In this document: one piece after another, positions 15,241 to 23,641 of the stretch | Numbering within the stretch: position 1 is the stretch's first letter | How the letters are laid out: each line of letters opens with the position of its first letter | Assembly (NCBI RefSeq): GCF_938039245.1 | Contig: NZ_CALHVN010000054.1 | Location: 1 to 30,373, forward strand | Direction of reading: 5' to 3' | Origin: an uncultured Campylobacter sp. | GTDB lineage: Bacteria; Campylobacterota; Campylobacteria; Campylobacterales; Campylobacteraceae | DNA: 30,373 nt | Program-made: the position numbers and the translations under genes | Notes under the pieces: generated by a model | What the model was told of the DNA's origin: nothing | Databases searched by the model: none | The model's input: the letters and a program-made list of their open reading frames with translations, nothing else

Positions 15241-15292
15241 AAATTTGAGCGGCAAAAGGCGACTTATTAAGCCGCCCCAAAAGCTCAAATTT
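15241..15292 (-). terminator. Nested hairpin between nfeD and the endonuclease V gene
   Basis: Outer arms AAATTTGAGC (15241-15250) and GCTCAAATTT (15283-15292) are perfect complements. Inside, GGCGACTTA (15258-15266) and TAAGCCGCC (15268-15276) form a near-palindrome with one mismatch. It touches the nfeD stop codon. It is probably a transcription end or attenuator for the stomatin operon. There is no long T run. Confidence 0.45.
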
Positions 15293-15689
15293 AATCCCTC
15301 TCCAAAACGACTTTATTGCCTTTGGTGCCGAGCACGCGTACCTTTGCACCCTCGGCTAAATTTCCGTCATAGCGCCACAAAGTACCTTTAAAATAAACCA
15401 TGCCCTCTCTGATCTCGCCCTCGCCGCTCTCGTTTAAAAAATCGTCTTTGACCTCGCTTTCGTGCTGGTTAAATTTGGCCTTTAGCGGCTTTCTGAGTGC
15501 AAAAAGCAGGACTAGGGAGACGATAGCGATGAGTAAAATTTGATACTCCCAAGCGATATCTACAAAAAATCCCAAAACTCCGACCGCCAAAAATCCAAGT
15601 CCGAAAAATAGCACGAAAAAGCTGCCCAGCATAAACTCGAGCATGATTAGCCCCACGCCCGCAGCCAGTATGTAGTAGGCAGATATCAT
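15291..15689 (-). CDS. NfeD-family membrane protein
   Basis: 132 aa. Two or three N-terminal hydrophobic helices (IMLEFMLGSFFVLFFGLGFL, ILLIAIVSLVLLFAL) precede a C-terminal OB-fold domain with GMVYFKGTLWRYDG and AKVRVLGTKGNKVVLE, the standard short NfeD layout. NfeD proteins are paired with stomatin-type SPFH proteins; here the start overlaps the SPFH gene stop by 4 bp (ATGA), so they are translated together. The likely role is in organising or protecting membrane protein quality control, known only in general terms. Confidence 0.9.
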   Translation of the reverse strand: MISAYYILAAGVGLIMLEFMLGSFFVLFFGLGFLAVGVLGFFVDIAWEYQILLIAIVSLVLLFALRKPLKAKFNQHESEVKDDFLNESGEGEIREGMVYFKGTLWRYDGNLAEGAKVRVLGTKGNKVVLERD

Positions 15690-16606
15690 TTTGCTGCCCT
15701 AGCGCCCAAAAAGTCCTTTAAAACGCTTAAAGAGCCGATAAGCTCGGTCGCTTCGTAAGGCACTAAAATTTTATCTTTCGAGCCGTTTTTGGCTAGCTCG
15801 TTAAAGGCTCCGACGCGGTCGCGCGCGAGCAGGAACTCAGCGGCTTTGGCGTTTTGCGCCATGCTTTCGTTTATCATATCCATCGCCTCTTTTTGAGCCG
15901 TCGCTAGCGCGATTTGCTCGTATTTTTTCGCATCGGCCATACGCTCGATGGCTTCGGCTTGCAATACTTTTTCTTGTTTTAGCGCCTCGGCGTTGCGGAT
16001 GAGTGCCTCTTTTTCAGCCTGCGCTTTTAGCTCGATCGCGCGTTTTTCGCGCTCGGCTTTCATTTGTAGGTTCATCGCCTCTTCGATTCCTTGAGGCACG
16101 GAGATTTCGGAGATCTCGACGCGCATGATCTTTACGCCCCAGTTATCGGCGGCGTCTCCGAGCGCTCTTTGCAGCGCGGAGTTTAGGCGGTCGCGCGAGC
16201 TAAGCGTATCATCAAGGTTCATCGCACCTATCTCGCCTCTTAGCGTAGTCATGGCCAAATTTGCGATCGCGCGCTTATAGCTATCGACGTTATACAGAGC
16301 CATTTTGCCGTCTACGACCTTTAAAAACACGATGCCGTCGACGCTGATATTTACGTTGTCTTTGGTGATGACTTGCTGCTTCGTGATATCTACTAGCTGC
16401 TCTCTAACGGTGATTTGCGCGCGGATCTGATCGACAAAAGGGATGATGATGTGAAATCCGCTGTCAAGCACCTTGTGAAATTTGCCCAAACGCTCGACGA
16501 TGTAGATATCAGACTGCGAGATAATCTTGATACCGGCTTTTAAAAACAAGACCGCGAAGGCCAGCACGACCACGGCAAATACGATAAACGGGATGCTCTC
16601 TTCCAT
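15686..16606 (-). CDS. SPFH/band 7 (stomatin-like, QmcA-type) membrane protein
   Basis: 306 aa. One N-terminal membrane anchor (residues 5-27) is followed by the band 7 domain (DIYIVERLGKFHKVLDSGFH, ITVREQLVDITKQQVITKDN, VDGIVFLKVVDG). A long Ala/Glu/Lys coiled coil (AMNLQMKAEREKRAIELKAQ onwards) and a closing segment LVPYEATELIGSLSVL complete it. Length and order fit the paraslipin/QmcA group, which forms oligomeric membrane microdomains. ATG 16606 follows AAGGAGTAGTC. It is the first gene of the pair with nfeD, divergent from the NlpE-like gene. Confidence 0.92.
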   Translation of the reverse strand: MEESIPFIVFAVVVLAFAVLFLKAGIKIISQSDIYIVERLGKFHKVLDSGFHIIIPFVDQIRAQITVREQLVDITKQQVITKDNVNISVDGIVFLKVVDGKMALYNVDSYKRAIANLAMTTLRGEIGAMNLDDTLSSRDRLNSALQRALGDAADNWGVKIMRVEISEISVPQGIEEAMNLQMKAEREKRAIELKAQAEKEALIRNAEALKQEKVLQAEAIERMADAKKYEQIALATAQKEAMDMINESMAQNAKAAEFLLARDRVGAFNELAKNGSKDKILVPYEATELIGSLSVLKDFLGARAAK

Positions 16607-16683
16607 GACTACTCCTTAAAATATTTTTTATCATTCTAGCCGCTTTTTGCTAAAATTTCGCCATTTTAGCGGAAAATTTTTAG

Positions 16684-16689
16684 TATAAT
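16684..16689 (+). promoter_or_regulatory. -10 box for the NlpE-like gene
   Basis: TATAAT in TTTTTAGTATAATTAGCC, preceded by a T-rich stretch as in Campylobacter sigma-70 promoters, 24 bases before the start codon and just ahead of TTAAGGATAAATC. Confidence 0.65.
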
Positions 16690-16713
16690 TAGCCAAAATT
16701 TTAAGGATAAATC

Positions 16714-17160
16714 ATGAAAAATATTTTATTTTTAGCTACGGCTGCGATGATATTTGCAGGCTGTGCGACCGGCGGAAGTGCCGTAAATAACAAAAAATGC
16801 GGCGGCACGGAGGTTTTTGAAACGTGCGGCGCCGAAATAGATAAGGAAAATTTGATCGGAGTTTACGAGGCTAAGGTGTTTTGCGACGGTTGTAGCGAAA
16901 ACTCAAAAAGCACGCTAATCCTAAACGCGGACGGGACGTTTAAAATCGACACCGTTTATCAAAAAAAGATCGCGCAAAGAGAGGTGCAAAAGGGCATTTA
17001 CGAGATAGAGGGCAACACCCTAAGCGTGACGAATCAATACCGCGAAAAGCTAAATTTCGAGATCAACGGCGATACGCTACGCCAGATAAGCAACCAAAAC
17101 AGCTTCATCAAAGAAAATTTCGCCCAGGAGCGCATTTACAAAAAGCTAGAAGCTAACTAA
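16714..17160 (+). CDS. NlpE-like lipoprotein
   Basis: 148 aa. Lipoprotein signal MKNILFLATAAMIFAGC with acceptor C17. After a short linker comes an NlpE N-domain-like barrel: GVYEAKVFCDGCSENSKSTL and LILNADGTFKIDTVY match the family pattern of CxxC followed by a substituted Leu-rich strand and a DGTY/F turn, and EVQKGIYEIEGNTLSV matches the next strands. In E. coli NlpE senses surface contact, copper and lipoprotein trafficking faults; the C-terminal OB domain of that protein is absent here, as in many short relatives. It starts 38 bases ahead of an MFS gene and may be cotranscribed with it. Confidence 0.82.
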   Translation: MKNILFLATAAMIFAGCATGGSAVNNKKCGGTEVFETCGAEIDKENLIGVYEAKVFCDGCSENSKSTLILNADGTFKIDTVYQKKIAQREVQKGIYEIEGNTLSVTNQYREKLNFEINGDTLRQISNQNSFIKENFAQERIYKKLEAN

Positions 17161-17198
17161 GCGGCAAATTTAGCGCTCAAATTTGACCCGAAGCCAAA

Positions 17199-18401
17199 AT
17201 GAATAAATTTATCGACCTGCTAAAAACGCAACCCGTTTTCGCGCGCCTCTCGCTCATACAGCTGATTTGTTATTTTGGCGTTTGGTTCTCGCACACGGGC
17301 ATTTTCACGCTACTTATCGAGCTTGACGCGCCCGTTTGGGCTATCACGGCGGCGGCAGCGCTTGCTTTCGTGCCGGGCGTGCTGCTATCGCCTTTTAGCG
17401 GTATTGTGGTGGATAAATTTAGTCCTAAACCTATGCTAATAGCGCTCACGGTCGTAGAGATGGCGACGGTTTTTATGCTCGTTTTTATCGATAAGCTCTC
17501 CTTGCTGTGGCTGCTATTTGCGATAATATTTATCAGAGTCGGGGCCGGCGGAACCTATTTTCAGGTCGAGATGAGCCTGTTTCCCAAAATTTTAAACAAA
17601 GACGAGATAAAAACCGCAAACGAGATCCACTCGCTCATCTGGGCGTTTTCATATACCGCAGGCATGGGGCTAGCGGGCATTTATATCCATTTTTTCGGGA
17701 TCAAAAGCGCCTTTTTGCTTGACTGCGCTCTTTACGGCGCGGCGCTTATCGTCCTGCTTAAAACGGACATCGCCGTGCGAGCCAAAAAAGGCGGCGAAAA
17801 AGTCCGCGAGATGCTAAAAAACGGCCTAAAATACGTAAAACAAAATCCGCTCATCGCGCATCTCATCATGCTACACGCGGTGGTGGGCGTGACTAGTTAC
17901 GACGCGCTCGTAGCTCTGCTAGCCGACTATCCGTACGCTGGCCTGCTCTCGGCATCGCTCATCATCGGCTATATCAACGCCTGCCGCGCCGTCGCCCTTA
18001 TCGTCGGTCCGCTCGTGCTTAGCAAATTCGTCTCAAACTCCAACCTAGTCTATATCTACGTCGGTCACGGGCTTGGCGTCATCGCGTGGAGCGCGCTTCA
18101 GTTTAACTTCTATATCGGATTTATCGGGATTTTCTGCGCGGGATTTTTTACCTCGACGCTTTGGAGCTACACCTACACGCTCATCCAGCAAAAGTGCGAT
18201 CCCGCATTTTACGGCCGCATCATCGCCTATAACGATATGGTTTATCTAGGCGTCGCGGCGGTGATATCTAGCGGTATAGGACTGCTTTTTGAGCTTGGGC
18301 TTAGCCTCCCGCTGATCACGGCGCTAATAGGCTGCGTGTTTTTTGCCGGAGCGATTTATTGGATATTCGTGCGTAAAATTTATAAAGACGAACTAGCGTA
18401 A
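17199..18401 (+). CDS. MFS transporter (DHA3-like exporter)
   Basis: 400 aa, twelve hydrophobic segments, with the cytoplasmic loop 2-3 signature reduced to SGIVVDKFSPKPML. IRVGAGGTYFQVEMSLFPKI is characteristic of the group of drug and siderophore exporters related to EntS/MefA. ATG 17199 lacks a strong ribosome site, so coupling to the NlpE-like gene 38 bases upstream is plausible. The substrate cannot be read from sequence. Confidence 0.88.
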   Translation: MNKFIDLLKTQPVFARLSLIQLICYFGVWFSHTGIFTLLIELDAPVWAITAAAALAFVPGVLLSPFSGIVVDKFSPKPMLIALTVVEMATVFMLVFIDKLSLLWLLFAIIFIRVGAGGTYFQVEMSLFPKILNKDEIKTANEIHSLIWAFSYTAGMGLAGIYIHFFGIKSAFLLDCALYGAALIVLLKTDIAVRAKKGGEKVREMLKNGLKYVKQNPLIAHLIMLHAVVGVTSYDALVALLADYPYAGLLSASLIIGYINACRAVALIVGPLVLSKFVSNSNLVYIYVGHGLGVIAWSALQFNFYIGFIGIFCAGFFTSTLWSYTYTLIQQKCDPAFYGRIIAYNDMVYLGVAAVISSGIGLLFELGLSLPLITALIGCVFFAGAIYWIFVRKIYKDELA

Positions 18402-18533
18402 ATTTACTCTGCGGCGCGGGTTTAGCAAGGCAAATTTAAGCGAGCACATTTACCGTCCGCGTCAAAAACGTAGCCGTCCGCTTACGTCAAATTTAAGCAA
18501 ATTTGAGCCGAATTTGACCCAAATTTACCTCGC

Positions 18534-19340
18534 CTAGGCCTTAGCGTAATAAGTCGTTCCGTTTGAAATATGCTTTTTATAAAGCGTCGTAAACGGCACT
18601 AAATCAGCATGTCCGACGTAGAGTCTGCCGTGATCGCTCAAAATTTTATGAAAGCGCTCGACCGTTTTTAGCTTAAATTCCTCGTTAAAATAAATCATCA
18701 TATTTCGCGAGAAAATGATGTCGAATTTGCCTAGCTTAAAGATCGCGTCGTCAAAGATATTTGCCACGCTAAACTCGCATCTAGGCAGCATCTCGCGCTT
18801 GATTTCGTACTTGCCGTCGCGTTTTGTGAAGTAGATATTTTTTTGATTGTCGTTTAAGCGGTGCAAGGAGCGCTCGTTATAAACGCCTTTTTTACAGCTA
18901 TCGATAGCCTCGGAGTTTATGTCGATACCCACGATACTAACGCGGTTTACGTCGAGTAAATTTGAGTGCGCGAGCATACCTAGCGAGTATACCTCGTCGC
19001 CCGTCGAGCACGGCGCGCACAGTATCCGCACGCTATCAAGCTCCTCTCTGGCGTAGTAGATCGCGGCTTGTAGCTGCGGCAACTCTCTGTAAAAATAAGT
19101 CTCGTTCGTGGTGATTAAATTTACGATTTCTTGCCTCATAAGGCGGTCTACGACGACTTTTGAACTTAACGCTTCAAAGCTTGGAATTTCGTTTGCCTGG
19201 CAGAAATTTATTAGGCGCTGCTTTATCATGTCCTTTTTGGACTCCAGATCCACGCCGCACATATTTTTGACGACTTCGACGAATTTATTTAGCCCCGCCG
19301 CATCGCTGGGAGCGGGCGTCAAATTTGTATTTTCAAGCAT
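18534..19340 (-). CDS. cheR: Chemotaxis protein methyltransferase CheR
   Basis: Methylates glutamates on chemoreceptors using SAM. 268 aa: an N-terminal helical domain (MIKQRLINFCQ) and the SAM-binding domain with ILCAPCSTGDEVYSLGMLAH (motif I, usually CSTGEE), VSIVGIDINSEAIDSCKKGVY and FDIIFSRNMMIYFNEEFKLK, ending LYVGHADL (family GH). It overlaps the end of cheB by 8 bp. It lacks the C-terminal receptor-tethering pentapeptide-binding extras and TPR found in some CheR fusions. Confidence 0.95.
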   Translation of the reverse strand: MLENTNLTPAPSDAAGLNKFVEVVKNMCGVDLESKKDMIKQRLINFCQANEIPSFEALSSKVVVDRLMRQEIVNLITTNETYFYRELPQLQAAIYYAREELDSVRILCAPCSTGDEVYSLGMLAHSNLLDVNRVSIVGIDINSEAIDSCKKGVYNERSLHRLNDNQKNIYFTKRDGKYEIKREMLPRCEFSVANIFDDAIFKLGKFDIIFSRNMMIYFNEEFKLKTVERFHKILSDHGRLYVGHADLVPFTTLYKKHISNGTTYYAKA

Positions 19341-19896
19341 GTAAAAACCTTTCTAGTTCCGCTCTTATACCGCCGATTGGTAGCGACTTTAAATTTGCGT
19401 TGATTTCTTTCGCGCGTTTTGGCATGCCGTAGACGATCGCGCTCTCCTCGCTTTCGGCGATGCATTTAGCGCCGGCTTTATATAGCTCGTTTAGCCCGCG
19501 CGCACCGTCGTCGCCGATGCCAGTTAGCAGGATCGCCATGACGTCGGCAAATTTGCAAGCCTGCACACCGGAGTGAAAAAGCACGTCTACGTTGGGGTTG
19601 TACGTGGTCTCCTTTGCCGGCGAGCACATGCCGGCCATGAGGGGGCTAGCAGAGATTATCTCCGAGTTTTTTTCGCAGATATATATCGCGCTTTTTAGCT
19701 GCGCGGGCGCGCCCAGCATCACGACCTGCGCCGCGCACTCCTTGTTAAACTGCGAGATAAAACTAGGGATGAAAGCCAGGCTCATGTGCTGCGCGATAAC
19801 GACGCTAGCTCCGTTTAGCTCAAGTCCTTTAAAAAGCCTTTTTAAATGTCCCGGACCGCCCGTCGAGGCGCCGACTAAGACCAGTTTTTGTTTCAA
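19333..19896 (-). CDS. cheB: Chemotaxis methylesterase CheB, catalytic domain only
   Basis: Removes methyl groups from chemoreceptors. 187 aa, so only the esterase domain; the N-terminal response-regulator receiver of E. coli CheB (about 350 aa) is missing, as is known for Campylobacter. The catalytic triad is S11 (GASTGGPG), H37 (AQHM) and the Asp of GIGDDGARGL. The start is TTG (CGGAATAAATTTGAAA); the next Met is residue 38, inside the catalytic core, so TTG is required. Its activity cannot be set by CheA phosphorylation on this polypeptide. It is the first gene of the cheB-cheR pair. Confidence 0.95.
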   Translation of the reverse strand: MKQKLVLVGASTGGPGHLKRLFKGLELNGASVVIAQHMSLAFIPSFISQFNKECAAQVVMLGAPAQLKSAIYICEKNSEIISASPLMAGMCSPAKETTYNPNVDVLFHSGVQACKFADVMAILLTGIGDDGARGLNELYKAGAKCIAESEESAIVYGMPKRAKEINANLKSLPIGGIRAELERFLHA

Positions 19897-20444
19897 ATTT
19901 ATTCCGTTTTTGAGTTAATTTTACGGCTATTTTATCTTTATTTGTATTAGATTTAGCTATAAGGCAAAATACATAAAATAGTGCAAATAATTTTATGTTA
20001 GCTAAATGCCGCGGTAAAATTTAGATGAGATTTTTGTGCTTGCGGTAGCGGCGGAATAGTCGTCAAATTTTTGCGACAAGATTAGCAGCTGTAAGCTCGG
20101 CGTTTATACCTAAATTTTATGCATTTTCTTGTATTTATCTTCAAATTTATGGCTTTTTGCTACGAGATTTTCGCCAAATTTTACTTGATAGCAGGCGGTT
20201 TTATTTTCTTTAGATGAGGCTCTTTTTTATCGTGCGTTACTACTTTTTTCTAGCGCGTGTTTCGGATGGTTTGCGCCTTTTGAGCCGTTACCGCTAGCAA
20301 AAACTAGAGCCGAAAATAAGATCAACAAAGGCAAGGCTAAAATCGCTATTATCCCGACCGTCTTTTTCGTTTAAATTTCCTAGTTCGCGCTCAAATTTGC
20401 ACTTGCAATAAGCCTGCCCTCGCTTCTATTTTGCCGCGAGCGCT
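19897..20444. other. Long gap between cheB and flhX with a decayed gene
   Basis: 548 bp without an intact gene. 19897-20110 is AT-rich and likely holds the cheB promoter, but I see no clear -10. 20181-20370 holds the remnant listed separately. No RNA gene recognised. Confidence 0.5.
20181..20370 (-). pseudogene. Decayed gene for a small exported protein (start codon lost)
   Basis: Reading from 20370 the frame begins ACG AAA AAG and encodes KKTVGIIAILALPLLILFSA followed by LVFASGNG, a good signal peptide or anchor. AGGA lies seven bases before the ACG and a TAA directly upstream, so ACG stands where ATG would be. The frame stops at 20227. Removing one A from the A6 run just before that gives ...EKVVTHDKKEPHLKKIKP...K ending at 20181. 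A lost start plus a probable frameshift suggests a dead gene; use of ACG as a rare start is the alternative. Confidence 0.45.
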
Positions 20445-20714
20445 CTATTTTTTATTCGTCATTTGATACAAAAAGTTAAAGATTTCGGCGACTGCTTTAT
20501 AGAGATTTGGCGGGACTTCCTCGTTTAGATCGACCTTGCTTAGAACCTCGATTAGATCGGCGTCCTCTTTGATCGGGATGTCGTGAGATTTGGCTAGATT
20601 TATGATGTTTTTCGCCACTTCGCCAGAACCCGTAGCTAGCACCCTAGGGGCGTTATCTTTTTGGCGATTGTAGCCAAGAGCCACGGCCTTTTTAGTTTTT
20701 TGCACTTTTGCCAA
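20445..20714 (-). CDS. FlhX: stand-alone FlhB C-terminal domain
   Basis: 89 aa. KKAVALGYNRQKDNAPRVLA and GEVAKNIINLAKSHDIPIKEDADL match the part of FlhB just after its NPTH cleavage site (family KYDxxKxxAPxVxAKG), with EEVPPNLYKAVAEIFNFLYQ at the end. No membrane part and no NPTH are present. Known as FlhX/FlhB2 in H. pylori and Campylobacter, able to stand in for the autocleaved C-terminal piece. The start is TTG (AAGGCGTAAATTTGGC); the next Met is residue 85, so the TTG is needed. It begins two bases after the FliK-like stop. Confidence 0.9.
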   Translation of the reverse strand: MAKVQKTKKAVALGYNRQKDNAPRVLATGSGEVAKNIINLAKSHDIPIKEDADLIEVLSKVDLNEEVPPNLYKAVAEIFNFLYQMTNKK

Positions 20715-20716
20715 AT

Positions 20717-22414
20717 TTACGCCTTTTTATCAAATCCCATATCAAGCTTATCCAGACCGCCGTAAACGCCGCTAAGACGCAGTTTAGGCATAGTTTTTAG
20801 GCTAAAATTCGACACTATCAGCCCCTGCTCGCCGATAGCCCTTTTTAGCTCCTTTGCGCCGCTTAAAATTAGCTCCTTAAACTCCTCTTTTTGCGTCGCA
20901 ATCGCAAGGTCGATGTATTTGTTTTCGCTAAGCGCCACCATGATATTAATTTGTCCGAAATTTTGAAAATTTAGATCGATTTGCGCGTAGTGTTTTTGCT
21001 TTTTGCCCTGCTTAAACCTGATGTTTCCGCCCTCTACGCCCTCCCAGACGTAAGGCAGATAGGTCTGCACTCCGCCCGTTACCGCGGAGGCTAGCTGGTG
21101 CATCTCGATTTGAGCGAGCAGCTTTGAGGCGGCGTCTTTTACGGGGCTAGCGTCCGGGGACTTTGACTGCATGTTTAAAAGAGCGCTTTTTACGTCGTTT
21201 TGTAACACCTTTGCCGTCTCTTCGGCGCTTTTTGGCGTCACTGCGCCAAGCTCGCCGCGAGCGATATTTTGCTGTTTGATTAGCTTGCCGACTTCACCTA
21301 AGTTATTTTTTGCTTCAAAGCCCGCTTTATCGGCGATTTGCAAGGCGAAATTTAACTTTCTGGCCGCATTTTGCAGCTTATCTTGCAGCGTTGCACCCTC
21401 GCTTCCTTCCGCGCCGTCTCGGACGATTTTTTGCGCGAAATCGTTAAATTTATCCTGCGAGCCCGCAAGCGCGCCAAGCTCGTCCGTTAGCTCTTTTACC
21501 GCGCTTTTTAGCTCGGCGAAATTTAAAGCAAAGCCTCTGTTTTGACTTAGTTTTTCGCTGTTTAAATTTTGCATTTTTTCGCCCGCGCTTGCCAGCAGCT
21601 GCGAGACTTTATTTAGCTCGGCGTTTAGAGTTTTTTCGTTTAGGCTTAGCCCGCTGCCGCTCATGGCGTTTGCTTGTTTATCCATAAATTTAGCCGCGTT
21701 TTCGAGTTTATCAGCGATTTCAAAAAGCTGCTTAAAAGGCGAGCCGGCTAGCGTATCTTTGGCAGCGGTTTTAGCGTTTTGTAAAATTTGATCAAGCCTT
21801 GCAAAGCTCTCGTTCGTGCTTAGGCTGTCATCCTTAGCCAAGGCTGAAATTTGCTCCAAAAGCTGATGATTTGAGAGATTTTTTATATCACCAAACAGCT
21901 TATTTATCGCGCTAGGTAGGTTAAATTTGCCGTTTAGCGCGTCCTTTAAATTTGCCTCCAACATGATGCCCGAGTTTTTTATCTGCTCGTTTAGCGGCGC
22001 ATTTTTTAGATTGGCGACGGGTTTTAAGAACTCCTTTAGTTTAAGCGCGAATTCCTTTAGGTCGGGCTCGTTTTCGGCAAGCGCGACGAGGCTTTTCATA
22101 TCTTTTGCGAGATTTGGCGAGAGCTGGAGATTTTTAGCTTGCGCGGCTAGCTCTTTGGCCTGCGTAGGGCTTGATTTTAGCTCGTCTAAAAGCTTATTTA
22201 CGAGCTTATCTAAATCCTTTACGGCGTTATCTGCGGCCTCGGAGCCTAAATTTTGCGAGGGCGCGGGCTGATTTTTAAAAAGATTTTTGATTTCGCCCGC
22301 CTGACCCGTCTGTCCGGCGTTTGCGCCGCCTACTCCGCCTGTTTTGGGTAGCGCGCCGCCGACTGCGGCCTGGGTCGCGACTTGCGAGCTTATAGCGTTA
22401 TTTACTGATTCCAT
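20717..22414 (-). CDS. FliK-like hook-length control protein
   Basis: 565 aa. Residues 1-420 or so are Ala/Leu/Lys/Asn-rich helical low-complexity sequence with many KL, LA and NL repeats. The C-terminal 130 residues resemble the FliK C-terminal (flg_hook) domain: YLPYVWEGVEGGNIRFKQGK, YAQIDLNFQNFGQINIMVAL, EFKELILSGAKELKRAIGEQ and GLIVSNFSLKTM. FliK works with the FlhB C-terminal domain to switch export substrates, and here the gene is coupled to the stand-alone FlhB domain (2-bp gap). C. jejuni has the same pair (Cj0849c-Cj0848c, from memory). It may be a second ruler beside a longer FliK elsewhere. Confidence 0.75.
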   Translation of the reverse strand: MESVNNAISSQVATQAAVGGALPKTGGVGGANAGQTGQAGEIKNLFKNQPAPSQNLGSEAADNAVKDLDKLVNKLLDELKSSPTQAKELAAQAKNLQLSPNLAKDMKSLVALAENEPDLKEFALKLKEFLKPVANLKNAPLNEQIKNSGIMLEANLKDALNGKFNLPSAINKLFGDIKNLSNHQLLEQISALAKDDSLSTNESFARLDQILQNAKTAAKDTLAGSPFKQLFEIADKLENAAKFMDKQANAMSGSGLSLNEKTLNAELNKVSQLLASAGEKMQNLNSEKLSQNRGFALNFAELKSAVKELTDELGALAGSQDKFNDFAQKIVRDGAEGSEGATLQDKLQNAARKLNFALQIADKAGFEAKNNLGEVGKLIKQQNIARGELGAVTPKSAEETAKVLQNDVKSALLNMQSKSPDASPVKDAASKLLAQIEMHQLASAVTGGVQTYLPYVWEGVEGGNIRFKQGKKQKHYAQIDLNFQNFGQINIMVALSENKYIDLAIATQKEEFKELILSGAKELKRAIGEQGLIVSNFSLKTMPKLRLSGVYGGLDKLDMGFDKKA

Positions 22415-22444
22415 ACGGCTATATCGTCAAATTTGAGATTTTCA

Positions 22445-23641
22445 TTAGCTATTGGCCATCGTGCCGGGACTATGCTCAAAGCCCCGCCTGCTTTCAAGCG
22501 GAACGGTCTTTTGCGTGAGGCAAAATGCGATGAGAAACGCAAGCAATGCCACGTAAACCCACATAAAACCGTCAAAGCCTAAAATTTTCATACTAGCACC
22601 CATTATCATGGATGAAAGAAGCGAACCGAAAGAGTAGCTAAAAAGCACGGCGCGCCCTACTTCGATACCTTGATTTTTGTGTTTTAAAACGTCGTTTGCG
22701 CGAGCAAGCGATAACGCGTAGAGGCAAAAAGCGCCGGAACCCAGAAAAAACGACAAAACGTACTGCGCGTAGATGGAGGGCTTAAGCGCCAAAAAACAAA
22801 TAGCCGCAAATAGCGACACGCCCGCGCAACACATTATCGCGGGACGACGGCCGAATTTATCCGAAAAGCCGCCGATGAGAGAGTGGGCGATAAAGCCGCC
22901 TGCCATCGCGATGGTCATAAAAAAAGAAACCTCCCTCGCGCCGTATCCTTGCAGCAGGATATAAACGCTAGCCATCGTAAAAAAGCCGTTTATGAGGATG
23001 CCCGCTACGATACTGGTAATGAGCGCCAAAGGCACGAGCGCAAAGACTCTCGGGATAGAGACGCTCTTTTTTTCAGGGATCGGCGGCTCTTTGATGCGAA
23101 TCAAATTTAAAGGAATACTCGAAAACAAAATAAACGCCGCACTAAGCAAAAGCACGTGAGAAGTGGATAAATTTAGCGATAGCACGAGGATACCCAGCCC
23201 AAAACATACGTAAAATGTAATCTCGTAAAAGGCTAACACTCGCGAGCGCACTTCGTTTCTAGCGCGCGCGTTGAGCCAGCTTTCGATTATCATCAAGATC
23301 GAGTAGTAGCAAAATCCCAGACACCCGCGCAAAAATGCCCAAAAGTAGAGATTTTGGCTAAGATCGTGAAACATCGCCGCAATACCAAAAAGCGACGCAA
23401 ATATCCCAAAACTCCTGATGTGGCCGACTTTTGAGACGATTTTGTGCGAAAATATCGTAGCTATCATCGCTCCAACGAAAAATACCGCAATGACAAATCC
23501 CGTCTCCAGCTCGTCCGCGCCCATTTTTTTTAGCTCGACGCCCGCAGAACTGATGATGAGGCCGTTTCCTACAAACAAGAACGCCATCCCTACAAATAGC
23601 GCAAACATCGATCTGATCGTTATTATCGAGCTATTTCTCAT
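22445..23641 (-). CDS. MFS transporter, YcaD-like
   Basis: 398 aa with twelve hydrophobic segments. IIESWLNARARNEVRSRVLA is the signature of the YcaD-type MFS group, and GGFSDKFGRRPAIMCC is the classical MFS loop between helices. The C-terminal tail SRRGFEHSPGTMANS is hydrophilic. The start overlaps the end of the preceding gene by 11 bp (same strand), so it is cotranscribed with the hemL set. No substrate is known for the group. It matches Cj0850c by position and type, from memory. Confidence 0.88.
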   Translation of the reverse strand: MRNSSIITIRSMFALFVGMAFLFVGNGLIISSAGVELKKMGADELETGFVIAVFFVGAMIATIFSHKIVSKVGHIRSFGIFASLFGIAAMFHDLSQNLYFWAFLRGCLGFCYYSILMIIESWLNARARNEVRSRVLAFYEITFYVCFGLGILVLSLNLSTSHVLLLSAAFILFSSIPLNLIRIKEPPIPEKKSVSIPRVFALVPLALITSIVAGILINGFFTMASVYILLQGYGAREVSFFMTIAMAGGFIAHSLIGGFSDKFGRRPAIMCCAGVSLFAAICFLALKPSIYAQYVLSFFLGSGAFCLYALSLARANDVLKHKNQGIEVGRAVLFSYSFGSLLSSMIMGASMKILGFDGFMWVYVALLAFLIAFCLTQKTVPLESRRGFEHSPGTMANS

